Source of the DNA: Pyxicephalus adspersus
Lineage: Eukaryota; Chordata; Amphibia; Anura; Pyxicephalidae
Length of the DNA stretch: 64,000 nt
Assembly (NCBI RefSeq): GCF_032062135.1
Contig: NC_092868.1
Span: 50,139,163-50,203,162 of the forward strand
Direction of reading: 5' to 3'
The notes beneath the pieces are model-generated. The model had not been told where the DNA came from. It saw nothing but the letters and a program-made list of their open reading frames with translations, and made no database searches. Numbering within the stretch: position 1 is the first letter of the stretch; the number at the start of each line of letters is the position of its first letter. Below are positions 10,620 to 24,039 of this stretch, piece after piece. The position numbers and the translations under genes were made by a program.

Positions 10620-12700
10620 TACTTGGGTTCAGGTAATTTTGTATACTGGCCAGAACTTATCTTTATATATATATATTATATAAAAAACATACATACATAT
10701 ATATATATATATTTATTGTTTTTTACAACCCAGAAAACATCCTATTAGAACTGGGCTTCATAAAATAAATATATTTTTTTTAATTTTAATTTTTACCTTT
10801 CTTTAGGAAGTATCTGATCTTGGATTTAAAATATATTTTTAAATACTACTAATTATGAGTTGATTGTGAGGGTTATGGGCAGGTTTGCAGCAATGTTTAG
10901 GTATTTAACATGAGCATATATTTTAATAATTGGAACATTTTTTTTAAACCTTCCCATAAGATTCCCTGAGCATTTCACACATTTAATGCCTGTTATTTAC
11001 CTGCAAAAAACATCCTTATTTAGTCATCCAAAAGCCCTTAGACTGCTCTTGGTTGCTGCCTTTTCAAATATGATGTCAGCAGCCGCACACATTAGGAATT
11101 ATGTAAAAAGTAAAGGAAAGGGCAGAGGAGCTGGTCCAGCACAGACAGTAACTTGACACTCCCAAAAGAGGAGAGAACTATGATATGGAAGTAGGAAGGG
11201 AGTGGTTTTAGGGAAATGGCTTCTTTTTGTAGAAGTTTAAATTTCCAATTTTACGTTTAAAGGAACACTGCAAACAAATAAATCATTTTAATATTTTTGC
11301 AAGTACAAAAAAATCAATATTTTGTATTTATGATTATTTGTATTCGGGAAAAAAAAACACTAAAAAGTCTGCTCAGTATACTGGAGCCGAAGTTCAATAT
11401 TATTTGTTGAAATTGATTATTTCACAACAATTGAATTCTATTTAAACAAAACTTATTTGAATTTTTAAATCAGGAGATTCTGCAATCATTAAACAAACAT
11501 TTTTCATTTTTGTTATTACAAAACAAATTCCAAAAAAAAAATAATAATTAGTATTATTATTCGACTATTATTTTGCATGTTGGTGATACTTCCCCTGAAG
11601 AAGCAGTTTCTTTCTGCGAAACGCGTCGTGTTCCTATGATAATCAAATATCTTTTTTATTGTGCATTAGACCTCACCTTTAAATTCATGTGCCTTGTCCT
11701 TCGCCCTATGCTAAATGGTAATATTATTATTAATTATTATTGAAAATAATATGCAATATTTATGTAGTGCCAATGTTGTGCATTAAATAGGGGTTGCAGA
11801 TCACAGACAGATACGAACAATGAAACAGGAGGATAGAACCCTGTTTAGAAGAGCTTACAATCTAAGAGAAGGTAAGTAAAACACAATAGGTGTGATTTAA
11901 TAAAGCTCTCCAAGTCTGAAGAGGATACATTTTCATCAATGAAGCTGGCTGATCCAGCAAACCTGGCACAATAGGAGTGTATTTTGTATGCTTGATGTCT
12001 GATGTTTTATAGAAATCTTTTGGATTTTAATATATTTTCAACACATTTACTTATGTTTTACCTATCCACTTCTTGTGCCACATAAACCATAATCATAACC
12101 ATAAACATTAACCATGAGTCTTTGGGCTTTGCATTTTTAATTGACTAAAGTTTACTGGGAGGTGGCAACCCCGAATTGTTTAACATTTATCTAGTACATT
12201 ATTATTACCTCATTAATAATATTGGTATTAGGGTAAGTTAATTAGGTTAATATGTTATTAATATTATTCATAATGATTATTATAATTGCTGTCTTCCTTT
12301 AAATTATAATATAATTCTAATAAAATAAAATTTCTCCTTTTTGTTCCTTTCCTTCTTTTTATGTTTATAATAATAATAATAATGGTATTTTTAAATATTA
12401 TTTTTTATTATCGTTATCTTTTTTTATTATTCTTTAATTATTATTTTTATTGTGATTTTTATTATGTTCATTTTTTCTTCTTGTTTTCCTACTATTATGT
12501 AAATAAAATGTTAATTATGAATAATATTATTATTCAGTTAATGTGGTTATTATGTTAATAATAATCATCATGTTAATGATAAGAACTATAACAATTTTTT
12601 ATTATTTTTATTCTCATCAGCATCATTATTATTATAATTTTTTTTGGTTTTCTATTATATTTACATGAGCCAATAGCCACCAGCTTGTAACTCTATAACC
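10620..12700. other. AT-rich intergenic DNA, no gene seen
   Basis: Contains (TA)n tracts near 10660-10710, long TTATTA runs at 12180-12640 and no convincing coding frame. Near 11596-11632 the segment CTGAAGAAGC...GAAACGCGTCG looks like the end of a common frog interspersed repeat. 11725-11880 looks like an inverted L2/SINE-type 3' tail, and 11888-11972 is half of the foldback MITE described elsewhere. Confidence 0.6.
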
Positions 12701-13560
12701 CCTGAATCACATTTTCTTTACGGAGAAGTCGTCTCATTGGCAACAGATGTCATTTGTATTGCATATGGGATAAATATTCCACATTCTCCATGCTGTATTT
12801 CCCGCCAATCCTTGACCTTCACCAGTGAGCAGACTATTTATCCTCTTGGTGAATAGCCCCAAATACTTAATTATGTCTTCCTGGGTGTCCTTTAAAATTA
12901 ATTAGCCTTTCCACTGCTTGTACTTTCAAAGAGCCCGGGGCCCCGGTCTTTTCCTGTGAGAGTTTCAGCCAGCAAATCTTTACAACAATGGGTCCTGTCT
13001 TTGTGAATGGGGCTCAGTTTAATGTTGCCGGAGTTTTTCGCGGGATTCCAGTCTATAATCTACTCCGTCAGCGCGCGGCTTGTGAAGCCCTCGTTGGCCG
13101 TTCATTCCCACACTTGGTCGGCAATTGTTAACTTGTGCCAACAATACAAACTAAATTGACTGTGAATGACCTTGGGGGTAATGACTGATGAACAGGTGGA
13201 GGGTGGGCTAGATGAAACAGGGGCCGGGCCAGCCTGAATAGAGAAGAGACCTCGAGAGCGTTAATGCCTCAAAAAGTTTGGAAAAAAAAAACATAGCCTG
13301 ATGTTTGGAATCAGTGGCATTCCAGTCCCACGATAATAAAGCGACACACTTCTAGGCGGGAGTGAAAAGATCAAAAGACAGGAAGTACAAGGCCACTCAT
13401 GGGCTGCCGATTGCCTCCTCCAGCTTCCTAAAAAAGATCTTCTCCAGACCCCTTCTCTATTCAGGCAGAATATTTATCTTGCGATGAGATCATGGCGATT
13501 CTGGGAAATAAAAGCATGCATTCTCCAAACGGAATGTTCACCAGAATGCACCGCACAATG
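12700..13560. promoter_or_regulatory. Candidate conserved non-coding block
   Basis: Base composition and complexity differ sharply from the AT-rich left flank, no repeat structure is evident and no long frame is open. It contains homeodomain-like ATTAATTAG (near 12896), an AAATCTTTACAACAATGGG stretch with a SOX-like core, and one RBPJ-type TTCCCAC at 13105-13111. These traits fit a conserved enhancer. Conservation cannot be tested from one sequence, so the call is inference. Confidence 0.35.
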
Positions 13561-13809
13561 TCGGGAACGTTTTTGTTTTCATGACGCCCAAGTAGAAAAA
13601 AAATTCTTTGTACTGTTATATCGATGACATCATGCGGATAATAAAAAATACTGCGACCGCATCTTTTGTTCCTTTGTTTTATTTTCTTATAGAACTTTTT
13701 GGTTATTGTTTCTTTTCTGTCTTTTACTGTTTTGGAATATTTTGGAGATTGAGATTTATTTATTATATACTTGAGGTATTGACATTAAAAAAAAAAAAGC
13801 AGATCTAAG

Positions 13810-14076
13810 GAGATGTTCACACGTCAGATGATTCTCATCTGATTATCATCTCAGGGCTGGTATTGGACGAGAATCTGGCGTGTGTACAGCGCTCATCTGA
13901 CGTCATTCATGTATCCGTCCTGACGATTACGAAAGATCGTAATACCAGTGAAGGGGGGAGAGCACAGCGGGGTGCCGCTCCATCGTTCTGTATGTACAAC
14001 ACTCGTTCAGCCTTTTGTTGTTGGAAAAGATTGTGAAGGATCCCAACGACAATTATTGAACTTGTATACGTAGCCT
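13810..14076. mobile_element. Non-autonomous DNA transposon (MITE) family 1, copy a
   Basis: Ends in the shared terminal motif (TATACGTAGCC at right) and contains the family's internal signatures: TGTGTACAGCGCTC, a segment near GTCCTGACGATTACGAAAGATCG, the AGAGCACAGCGGGGTGCCGC box and TTGTTGGAAAAGATTGTGAAGG. Better copies at 39787, 47217, 49191, 53746 and 63594 define an element of roughly 270-330 bp with inverted termini close to GGCTACGTACACACG. No coding capacity. The superfamily is not resolvable here. Confidence 0.7.
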
Positions 14077-14580
14077 GATCACTATGGGCCGTTATTGAAT
14101 TTTGGTGCATCATAACATTGTATTGCAGGCACAAACGCATAGCATTCAAACAAATGGGGGCCGTCGGGAACACTTTTTAGCATCCAGTGCGGTTGAGGTT
14201 CAGTTTCTAGAAGAAACTTGTTCCTTCTGCTTTTCTTCCTCTGGTGGAAGAATCACCACTGCAAATGCAATGGCCATCTGTGCAAACGTATTGGCCTGCA
14301 GTGTGGTTAGCTGCTCCTGCTATGTGTCTGGGGGCAGCCAATCATGTGGTTTTACACTACATGTGTAAAAGGTCTATGTTCAGATTGGCAGCAGGAACAA
14401 TAGTTGCTGTGCAGCTCCCAGGAATCAGCACCTTGTCAGCAGCTCAGGTGGTCACACTGCTGAGATGGTTCCTTAAGAATATTCAGCTGGAAGATTTTAC
14501 AGCAGCTCACAGTAATGGGTACTGATCCGATTACTGCTACCCCATTCATTCTTTATGCGCGGCCACAGGTGGGACACTGT

Positions 14581-14799
14581 GGGCCTGATTTTTTAAAGCT
14601 TTCTAAGACTGGAGAAGATAGACTATCATGGGACAACCTGGGTAATCCAGCTGGAATAGATTCAGGAATGAAAACCAACTTTCCCAATTATTAGCTAATG
14701 ATTTTTAAGAAACCCATTCCAGGTTTGCTGGATCACCCAGGTTCTCCCATGCCAGTGTATATTCCCCAGTCTTGGAGAGTTTTAATAAATCAGGCCCAC
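14581..14799. mobile_element. Foldback MITE family 2, copy a
   Basis: An almost palindromic element: GGGCCTGATTTTTTAAAGC at left is mirrored by TTTTAATAAATCAGGCCC at right. Internal arms read ACCTGGGTAATCCAG and CTGGATCACCCAGGT. The middle is short and AT-rich. Other copies are at 34122, 35223, 48172, 50257 and 54781, with a half copy at 11888. It has no coding capacity. Confidence 0.85.
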
Positions 14800-15690
14800 A
14801 GTGTCTCACCTATGGCCACGCATAGAGAATAAATGGGGAAGCAGAGATCGGATCAGTACCCCTTATTGCCAGCCGCTGTAAAATCTTCAGCCAGGAGTCG
14901 GCTGAGTGTCATACTCACTTGTTGCCTGCAGGTGTCACTGTTTCAAGCAGTTGACTCATTTCCAATACATCAACCTTGAGTTGAGTTGGTGAATTCTTTC
15001 TCTAGCAACATGCTGAGCTGTTTGATGCAGCTGCAGTTGTTGTATTTTTTGATATTCTAATCAAAGATAAATTGCTAGAATTTGCTTGTACCAATCACAC
15101 ATCAATACATTTATAGCTGCCTTTACATTATTAGGTTTTAATCGAAGAGTTAATCAATTAAACTGATCAAATTCCAATCAATATTAGGACTGTCAAAAAT
15201 TGAATGAAAAAGAATTGTCAAAAAAGGAATGTCAAAAATTGATTGGTCATTTTATTGGTTCAATGGTTAACCCCAGTAATAAATCAAAGCATTTTCTGTG
15301 TCACTATTGACACTTTAGAGTATCAGTGGATGGTACATCAAATATTTGTAGTCGATCACCGGGATCAATTGATTGTAATATAGATCAAGAATACCATGGA
15401 GAGAAAATGTAATTGTGTATGTATAGCATTAGTGCAATGATGCTGATGTGCCAAGTGTAACAAACATTGCTGCGTATACATAATAATAAACAGGATAAAA
15501 ATCCTGTTTATTATTAATATTAATAATAATACCCACGCCAGCTCAGTGGAAGATGAATTCTGATTGGTTGGTTACTCTGATTCACTTTTATCCTATGATT
15601 AATTGCTGTGTTTAAAGGCAAATAAAATTTATCAGTAACTGCCCACAAAGAACTTCCGATTTCGCTGCATTTGGCAATTTTCTCCCTAGT
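14800..15690. other. Intergenic, no gene seen
   Basis: AT-rich unassigned sequence. It contains several short repeats of AAAAATTGA-type sequence (15190-15245) and a TAATAATAAT tract near 15510-15530 framed by an inverted CCTGTTTATTATTA motif. No coding frame of recognisable family. Confidence 0.5.
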
Positions 15691-15739
15691 ACTAGTTGCA
15701 GCAATCCTATCTGTACACTCAGAGCAAGATATAAGGAGG

Positions 15740-16150
15740 AGCAATATGTGCAGTTGGGCAACAAGGGCCCAAGATCTCCCACAGCCAACAGGGACCCCAA
15801 GTAAGTTTGGCAGAAGGACCCCAAATCAGTTCTGCACAGGTGATCAATGTTGGCTACATCCTCCACTGTGTACAATCAGAGGGGGCATAGGTAGGTACAA
15901 AGTGTGTGGCCCCTGGATCAGCCAACTTAACACCCCACAAGGGCCCCAGTCAGTTGGTTGGGGGGGGGGCCTCAAGTCAGTTCTGCCTGCTATTGGCTAT
16001 GCCCACTACAGTGTACAATCAGCAGTGGACATAGGGGGTGCAAAGTGTGCAGTGGCAAAAGGGCCCCTGGACCCTCCTAAACCAACAGGGGTCCCCAATG
16101 GGCCCCAAGTCAGTTCTGCAGGTCCACCACTGTCTACAATCATGCATCTA
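15740..16150. repeat. Local tandem repeat, three diverged units
   Basis: Three to four diverged units share AAGGGCCC, CCAACAGGG, CCCCAAGTCAGTTCTGC and a TGTACAATCAG segment followed by GCATAGG or GGACATAGG. They make a 179-residue open frame that I regard as a by-product of the repeat. Period is roughly 130-170 bp. Confidence 0.6.
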
Positions 16151-17029
16151 CAGACTTGCTGCACATCCCTTTCCACCAGGAGGGGATTCTGTGAGTCCTC
16201 ACTGACTTGAAGTTTCCCACACTCATCGACCAATCAGACCGTCCGGCTGAACAATACAGGAGCTTCAATTACTGAATGCTAAATGAGGTGTGGGATTGCC
16301 TTGGGATAATAAAACTCTGCTGGGCAGCATTGACACATTAGAGTCTGGGAAAGCATGGGGTGGTCAGGTGACACGTGTTCAATCTGCCCAAAGATCAGAA
16401 TGTGAGACCAAAGGAGGAAGATGACGAAGACGGATCAGATTGCCACTGACTCATCCATTACATTTAAACCCCATCAATAAATCACAATGAAGTGCAGGCA
16501 GATATAAAAAAAACAAATATAAGAAATGACTAATTTTTAAATTCCTTCAACTTGGTATAAATCATTTATCGTTATCATGTGGTTTATTAGCTTATCTCTA
16601 ATATAAAGTCCCTCTGACACTATGTAGCAATCTAAGACTGCTCTGTCCATGGGGTGACAACGCTACTGTGCCATTTCACTGCAGAATCAACAGTGTTGTC
16701 ACCCTTTTACAGGAAGTGAAAAATGATTAGATCCTGAATTTAGTTATAGTCCTTCCTTAAGGCTTGGCAAGCACCCTTCAGTCTTATAGAAGCCCCAGCT
16801 CTGTTTGTAAAAGACTGAGAAGCTTGTAAACCATATGACTGAGAAGAGCCATAAATCACACTGCAGTTAGGTCGCAATTACCCTCACAATTGGCTCACTG
16901 GCCCCCGAGGGCCCGATCATGTGAGCAGGTACAATACCGGGTTTCAGTTTTTTTGATCTTAGCCCAACTCTAGGACACTTTAAATCTAAAACTTCTTAAA
17001 ATTTGGAAAGCTTTGATGTGTCTTAGCCA

Positions 17030-19010
17030 CAATGGAGTTGGAGGTGCAGCATACATCTGGGCTTGGATGTAAAATATATGGTTCTTCAGGGACACCGTAC
17101 TGACTCTCAGACATTGCTGCAGGTTCAGGTGATTGCTAAGACTGCTCACTATTATTTTTCTTTTTAATTGTATCTTCTGCTGTATGGTGACTACTTTAGA
17201 AAATACCCTCTAATGCAGAATTAAAGCTTAACACACACTGATGCAGAGGGGTAAGTACCCTGAAACGTGTCAGTAGTGGCAGGCGATCCTTTCAGGAACA
17301 TCTAGCAGCAGTAGACCTTAAAAATTTTTGCAAATGTATGGCAATGGCAAACCATGATGTGCCTCAAGGGCGACAGAGATGGAGGTGCACCATATATCTA
17401 CGCATGGATATAAAATATATTGTTCACGATTACTGAGATCATCAGTATTTTTTTTAATATGAAGCCGCAAATCCAGGTGGCCTCCAGAGCACAATTAAGG
17501 CTTAGCACGTACTGAAGCATGGGGGTAGGTACCCTGAATCGTGTCAGTAGTGGTAGGAGCCTCTCTCAAGCACCTCCAGCAGTAGGAAATCCTCCCAAGC
17601 ATTTTGTAAAAGTGAGAACGGTGATGAAGGTGTACCATACATCTGAGCATTCATTTAAAACATATTGTCCATTGATTCGGAGGTCATCAACAAATTTTAG
17701 AAGTAGCCCCAAATCTAGGTGGCTTCCAAGGCACAATAAAGGCTCAGTACACACTGAAGCAGGGAGGTAGGTACCCTACAACGTGTCAGTTGTGGCAGAC
17801 GACCCTCTCAAGCAGCTCCAGTAGCAGAAGACCCTCTCAAGCCCGGTATAAGGGACAATAGTGATGGTGCACCATACATCCGGGCTTGGAGGTAAAACAT
17901 ATTGTTCATTGATTTGAAAATCATCAATAGATTTTAGAAGCTTAGCACACACTGAAGCGGGGGGTAGGTACCCGGAAACATGGCAGTAGTGTCAGGAGTC
18001 CCTCTCAAGCGTCTTGCATAGGTGAGAATGGCAATGGAGGTGCATCATACATCTGAGCTAGGATATAAAATTCACTTATTCAGAGATCATCAATACTTTT
18101 TTAAAGAAGCTCAAAATCCTGGCAAAATTAGGGCTTAGCACACACTGAAGCAAGGAGGGTAGGTTCCCCGAAACATGTCAGTAGTGGTAGGAGACCCTCT
18201 CAAGCACCTCCAGCAGCAGGAGACCCTTTGTATAAGTGACAATAGCGGTGGACCATACATCTGGGCTTGGGGGTTCATTGATTTGAAAGTCATCAATACA
18301 TTTTAGAAGCTCCAAATCCAGGTGGCCTCTAGGGCAAACCTAAGGCACCTACTGAAGGAGAGGGGTAGGTAGCCTGAAATGTGTCAGTAGTGGCAGGAAA
18401 CTCTCACAAGCATCTCCAACAGCGGTGAACCCCTATAAGCATATACCCTTTAAAACTTTTCTAAAAATTTGGAAAACCTTGATGCGTCCAAGCCGCAGTA
18501 GCGATAGGTGCACCATACATCTGGGCTTGTAGGTAAAACATTTTGTTCACCGATTCCGAGATCATCAATACATTTTGGAAGAAGCCCCAAATCCAGGTGG
18601 CCTCTAGATCAAACGTAAGGCTTAGCATACACTGAAGCAGGGGTGTAAGGTACCCTGAAAAGTGGCACTAATGGCGAGAAACCATACTAAGAACATTTAG
18701 TAGCAGTGAATCCCCCTTGAGCACTTTGAAACTTTTCTAACATTTGGAAAGCTTTGATGTTTTAAGATGGAGATGGAGGTGCACCATACATCTGGGCTTG
18801 GATATAATATATATTATTCTTGGGGATATTCTGCAGTTTTAAGACTGCTTGTTGTAACTTCTCCTTTTCATTGTATCTTCTATAGTCTATTGATGAGGAT
18901 TCTCAGGAGCTGAGATCATTCCAAACTCTTTGAATAAGAGCCTCGGATCCAGATGGCCTCCAGGGTAGAATTACAGCTTAACACACACTGAGGTCAGAGG
19001 GATAGCGTGG
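17030..19010. repeat. Degenerate satellite array, about eight units of 170-340 bp
   Basis: Each unit has an ordered set of signatures: CATACATCTGGGCTTGGAT, then a GATCATCAATA stretch, then GCTTAGCACACACTGAAGC, then GGGTAGGTACCCTGAAACG with GTGTCAGTAGTGGCAGG, then CTCTCAAGCACCTCCAGCAG. Unit marks CCATACATCTG lie near 17048, 17390, 17634, 17874, 18047, 18255, 18512 and 18786. Units vary in length through internal deletions. No coding frame runs through. Confidence 0.85.
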
Positions 19011-22000
19011 CACACTTCTATTGTCCGCCTGAAAGTCTTCTATTGAGAACCGCTGTGGGAAAGTTTAGGAAACTTAAGCTCACACACCTCTGCCAGAAAG
19101 GATCCCAGCACAGCCGCTGTCCCCGGGGGGACCCGGCACCTGCCCGAAACTTCAGCTCCTGAAGGACATTCAACTTTGGCCAATGAATAAGAGGTCGGAC
19201 TAAAGGTCGCTTCATGTCAGATGGCAATTTTATCAGATTACACACAGAATTAGGCCATGTCAAGTGTCCAGCAGCCAGGAAATTAGAGATTTGCTCCATT
19301 TTAAGTGACTTTAATGTTTAGGATTGTAAATGTCACCTCTATTGTGTCCCAAACTTATGGGGTTTTTTGGTGTAGCTTTCATCCGTATTTTAACTCATTT
19401 GTTCCATACGCATTTTTGGCCATGCGATATAAATCACCCTATATTTTTATTTTCTGTATTTTTGAAACCAATACCCAATAATCCTGCCTTAAAAGTCTAG
19501 GTACTTCCTGTTTGTAGTGACAACAGTCCCCATTATGATCCCGTGTTGTCACAGTTCCCAATGGAGACACCAAATGGCCATTCAAGCCCTCATTACACCG
19601 TCATAGTCTTTTATTGTGACTATTAGGAAAGCCCTGAGAAATTGATAAATGCCCCTTTTCTATATATTTTTTGGGGTCCGGTAGTAAATGGTGATGTCAT
19701 AATCCTTGCTTTGTCCACTCAATAAAAAAAAATGGTTCCCAGGACTGAAACTTGTCACACGCCAATAAATTGTGCTTTAATTCACAAGAAGGGTCAGGAT
19801 GACGGCATGTTTGCGACCGTCTTTCCCACATTGTGCCGTTCCTTTTCATGGGCCATGTGACCTCCATCTCCAGCTGTTCTTTTGTCCGGTCACATAGTTC
19901 AGGCAGACACACTTCTATTGTGTCCCAAGTCCCCGGGCTGTGGGAAATTTCAACAAGTTCATAGAGTGAACATTTACATTGTGACCATGCAAACAGCAGC
20001 TTGGAAAGATTGATTGGGCCGCCAGAGTCGTTCCCGGTGTTTTCCAAGGATGCAGGAGATTTTAAGTCACTTTTGAACTTTTTTTTTTGTCAAATTAAAT
20101 TCCTCAGTAGCTCACATTCTGCCAATCGGATCATGCGCCTTTGATGACATGCGCGCTTCCATTGAAGAAAGATGTGTGCTTGCATCTATAGGAGGCACTT
20201 AGCTGGCATTCCTGGCACACAGTGGCGATCAACATGGAAGAATTCTTTCTGTCCCTCTGTGGGGGTGTCTGTTGTCAGTGTTGGGGTCCTTTAATACCCA
20301 AGGTGGCAAGTACCAAAGAGCACCCCCTATAGGCTGGGACCTACGTCATCAGCACACATTGACAGGTCTTGTTTGCATCCCCCTCCACCTGCCGAAGCCA
20401 CCTTTTCATCCAAACCCTTCAGCCCAGCTCTGGCTGTCCTAGCCCAGTGGGGCCCATCAATTTAGGAACATTTCATTTACATTTTAGGGCCCCTAAAGAG
20501 AACCTGTCACTAACTTTGTCAGAAGTGCACAAAATGGATTTTAAATTCTTTATTGCAGAACTTCTCTTTTTCATAATCAATTTTTGATTAACTTGCATTA
20601 TGGAGAGGGGGATGACACAGCAGGTGGCTCCCTGCTGCATCCTCCCTAAAAGGAAATGGTGGAAATGTCATCTTCACCCAGTCAGAGAGAGGGAGAGAGA
20701 GAGAGAGAGAAAGAAAGAAACTTAGCATCTGTACTCATTCATTTTTTCTGAGATTCACTATTTCTGAGATTCACTCTCTAAGGTTCTGATTCTTTTGAGA
20801 CAAAATCACCTGCAAACTGCCATTCACCCTCCGTGAATCAGCCTGAAATTCTCTTCATTTCCATATCAAAAGCAGACTTTCTCCTTATCATTACCCCCTA
20901 TGGATCTACATTTAAAGCAAATCTTCAAATCGCTTTTTGTTTTGTCAAAGCAAATTTGGTAAAAACATTCCAAGCTGGACAAATCTCATCAGATGGAAGG
21001 TTTATCATGGAGTAATGGGGACACCTCAGGCAGATGAGTAACTTCCTGTCCTGGGGACACCACAGTGATATCTGACCAGTGACTGGGTCATAAAGGGGGT
21101 TTGATGTCATTAGGGAATGATTCAAAAGAAGTGAAATGGTGATATACCAACCAATAAAGACCAAACACTTAAAATTTAGGTTTTCAAGTTTTAAGTTTTT
21201 AGCGGATGGACGTGAAACATTCAATCACTCTCACCCCATGCGGACAGACGCTTGGAGGGTGCAGATAAGGTGAAAGGCCCCATTGTATAAACGACACACG
21301 GTATTGGAATGTTTTACAGTAGCTGCCTTTCCAGTAGCTCATTTTTTCCCACGATGATTGCCAACATCCTCCATGTGTCCACTCAATGGGCACACTTCCT
21401 GTCTTTGATGCTGCAGGCTATGATTCACACCCGCATGTCATGCACACTTCTCACCGCGACCGGACACACTGCCTGGACACATTTGTCCCTGACACAGAAA
21501 GCCAGCAGACAGAAAGTCTGAGCCAATCAGATGGCAGATTTATAGACTGGTGGAAAGTTCCAGATTAGAAGAAGTGACTGCGGAATGCAGAGCCAATCAC
21601 ATTTCTATAAAATCATTTCCAAAACATTAATGTCCTTGCAGGGTTTATTTTAATTCCTTTATTGTAATCCTTCCTTTTAGTTCCTGGCACAGGCACTTCC
21701 TGTTATAGGGTGACAACGCTCAGTCCCTGACTCCTAATTCTGAACCTGTGTTGTCACCAGACTACAAGTGATCATTTCCATACACTGGCACGGTCTGGTG
21801 TTGTCAGTGCCCTGAGAAAAGCAGCCATTGGCTGCAAAGAGGCTGCAAGAGATCGGCGGCACTGAGATGTAACAAAGGCTAAAAAAGCTGAAGGTTTTGT
21901 ATATGATGCATGGTGCTTTAGCAAGACGAATGTCATTCTGTTGGGGTTTGCATCTATTTTAGGCTTCCTGTTGTCCCCAAAGTTGAATTTTCCCCAAGTG

Positions 22001-23980
22001 ACCACAGAATGCCTACTAGATGGCAGCTCTGCCCCCTTAACCCTTTCTATCCTGAAGAGCTCACATTCCTTTAGTGGGTGTGCGCTTGGTGCTAGGGTTA
22101 GAAGGGGTTAAAGGGGCAGAGCTGCCGTCATCCAGCCATTCTATAGTCACTCCGGGTAAATTCATCCTAAGCCCTATACAGATGTCAGATGATTGTCGCT
22201 GGAAATGATATTTCATGATAAATGAATGAGCGGTGTACAGACATGGAGAGAAAAGGGAGGAGGATAAGCGAGCAGCACCTTGCTATACTCTCCTCCATAG
22301 GAGTGCACAGCGGCCCTTTCCTATTAGTAATTCATCAATACATTTGACATGACAGATTGATAAACGGCATCAAGAGACAGTCGGACACAGATTTTCCCCC
22401 AAGACCAACACAACCACTTCATTAAACAGCCAATTCTATAAACTCGTAAAATCATGAAATAATGTTGTTATTTCTGAATCTGATATTTAGCAATTGATAT
22501 CCAGTATGAAATCAAGAGAACCTGTCAGCAGGGTACAAGTACAATTTGTGTTCAGTTGAAGCACACAAGCACTAAAAATAATTGAAGCAAAACTCTGACT
22601 ATCAATTTGTGTCACTTTCATTTTTTGATTAATTACTAAAAATCCCCCGCAGTGTGGAACAGTACCCCACATTGATTTCTGTCCCTGCGGCAGCCCCATT
22701 TAGAATGAATAGGGGCAATACTGCCAGTTGTCAAATGTGCAGACATTGGCCCTTTAACAGAATTAACTTTCATTAATATAAAATCTCACTTACCTGCAAA
22801 CCCCTCCACACCTGGAATCAATCTGGTCCTGTGCCATCCTGGATTTCTACTTCATCGGGAGGAAGCTCTGGGCACCGCCATCTTCTTCCTTCCTCTTCTT
22901 TCTTCTGCATACTTCACCCAATCTCGCATTGCGCAAGTACCAGATCCGGTGATGTGTGTTCCTATAAAAAAAAAGAAGAATGCAGATCTCACTGCAGAAT
23001 TTTTTTTTTACATTGTGGAAAAAGCCCTATTCTGCACATGCTCAAAATCAGGCATGCGCAGAAGGAGCAGCCCGAAGTGACATACGTATCATAGGAGGCT
23101 CTGCGCTTCCATTCTGTCTTTACTGCCATGGCAGTAATGGCAGAAGAGGAGGAGCCACATTCTTTCTTCATAAAGAGGGGTTATCTACTCTTTTATAAAA
23201 AGTAAAAATTGTGATGATAGGTTGGTTTAAAGTGCAAGTGACTGAGCGCCTGGCAAGGTGCAAGCCATAGGGAGCTGTGCAGGATCGTTCAATCCCTAGC
23301 ACGTCTGAACCCGAAGATTGGTTAGTGATGTAGAATAGGAAATATTGTGATTTTGTTTATGAGTAAAAAGAATATTTCTGATATCATTTCCATCAGATGT
23401 ACAAACATTCCAACGTCACGTCCACCAATATTGCACATGTGTCCTAGAACGGCCAATCATTTGCCAACTTTCCCCCACCTAGATTGTAAGCTCTTTGGGA
23501 CAGGGTCCTCTCCTCCTCTTGTGTCACTGTCTGTATCTGTCATTTGCAACCCTTATTTAATATACATCGCTACGTAATATATTGGCGCTATATAAATCCT
23601 GTTAATTATTATTAATATTATTAATAATAATAACTGTACACACGCTAGATATCAGTTGATCATTGGATGCGGACGTATTCCCTTTTGACGGATTTTGCAA
23701 TCAGATTTACCCTGAGACAATAAAATGATTAATATTCCAGATCAATTTTCAGGGAAATATTGATTGTTTGCCAATTGTTTCCTACATCTAATTATAATAT
23801 AATAATACATTGGTGCAAGATGAAAAAAAATCACAAACTTCTTATAAAGATTTGTTTATTTCTAATAATAGTATTTTTTCTTTTTATAACTTCTGAACTT
23901 TGTTTTGTTGCTGCAAATAAAGAGACAATGCAATCAGCACTAAATCTGATATCTGCAGATGTTATATGTTCCTGTGCAGA
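19010..23980. other. Intergenic stretch with dispersed repeats, no gene supported
   Basis: Long frames here (for example minus 19697-20047) carry no recognisable domain. Repeated motifs include two copies of a segment with ACTTCCTGT and TGTTGTCAC (19505-19560 and 21690-21760) and a GA microsatellite at 20684-20720. There is a palindromic element at 22023-22133 (GCAGCTCTGCC...GGCAGAGCTGC). 22175-22290 is a decayed MITE family 1 piece. An L2/SINE-like 3' tail at 23480-23640 ends in TTGGCGCTATATAAATCC and a TAAT-rich tail. Confidence 0.5.
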
Positions 23981-24039
23981 GAATTCTCTGTAAAAGTTGC
24001 AATGTGTGATTTTATGGGATAACATCTTGTTACTGGTCT

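Larger units (their letters stand above)
880..10620. repeat. Tandem array of tDNA-containing repeats of about 430 bp
   Basis: A conserved segment begins near GGATATGATCTTGTGCCAAAG, runs through a stretch with TTTATCACAGAAG and TTAGCACTGCACATTCATAG, and ends in a minus-strand tRNA-Ile gene. Copies or parts lie near 890-1299, 1450-1879, 2970-3380, 3545-3967, 4765-5173, 7120-7552, 8050-8275, 8390-8520, 8660-9064, 9230-9570 and 10160-10611. They are spaced irregularly by minisatellite and transposon relics. The arrangement recalls tandemly reiterated tRNA gene clusters known in amphibians. Several copies are truncated, so the array is partly decaying. Confidence 0.85.

Noticed and set aside
15671..16210. 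179-codon plus-strand frame
   Set aside because: Covers a local tandem repeat; overlaps an opposite frame; no domain.
19697..20047. 116-codon minus frame
   Set aside because: No recognisable domain, no splice or promoter context, within repeat-rich DNA.
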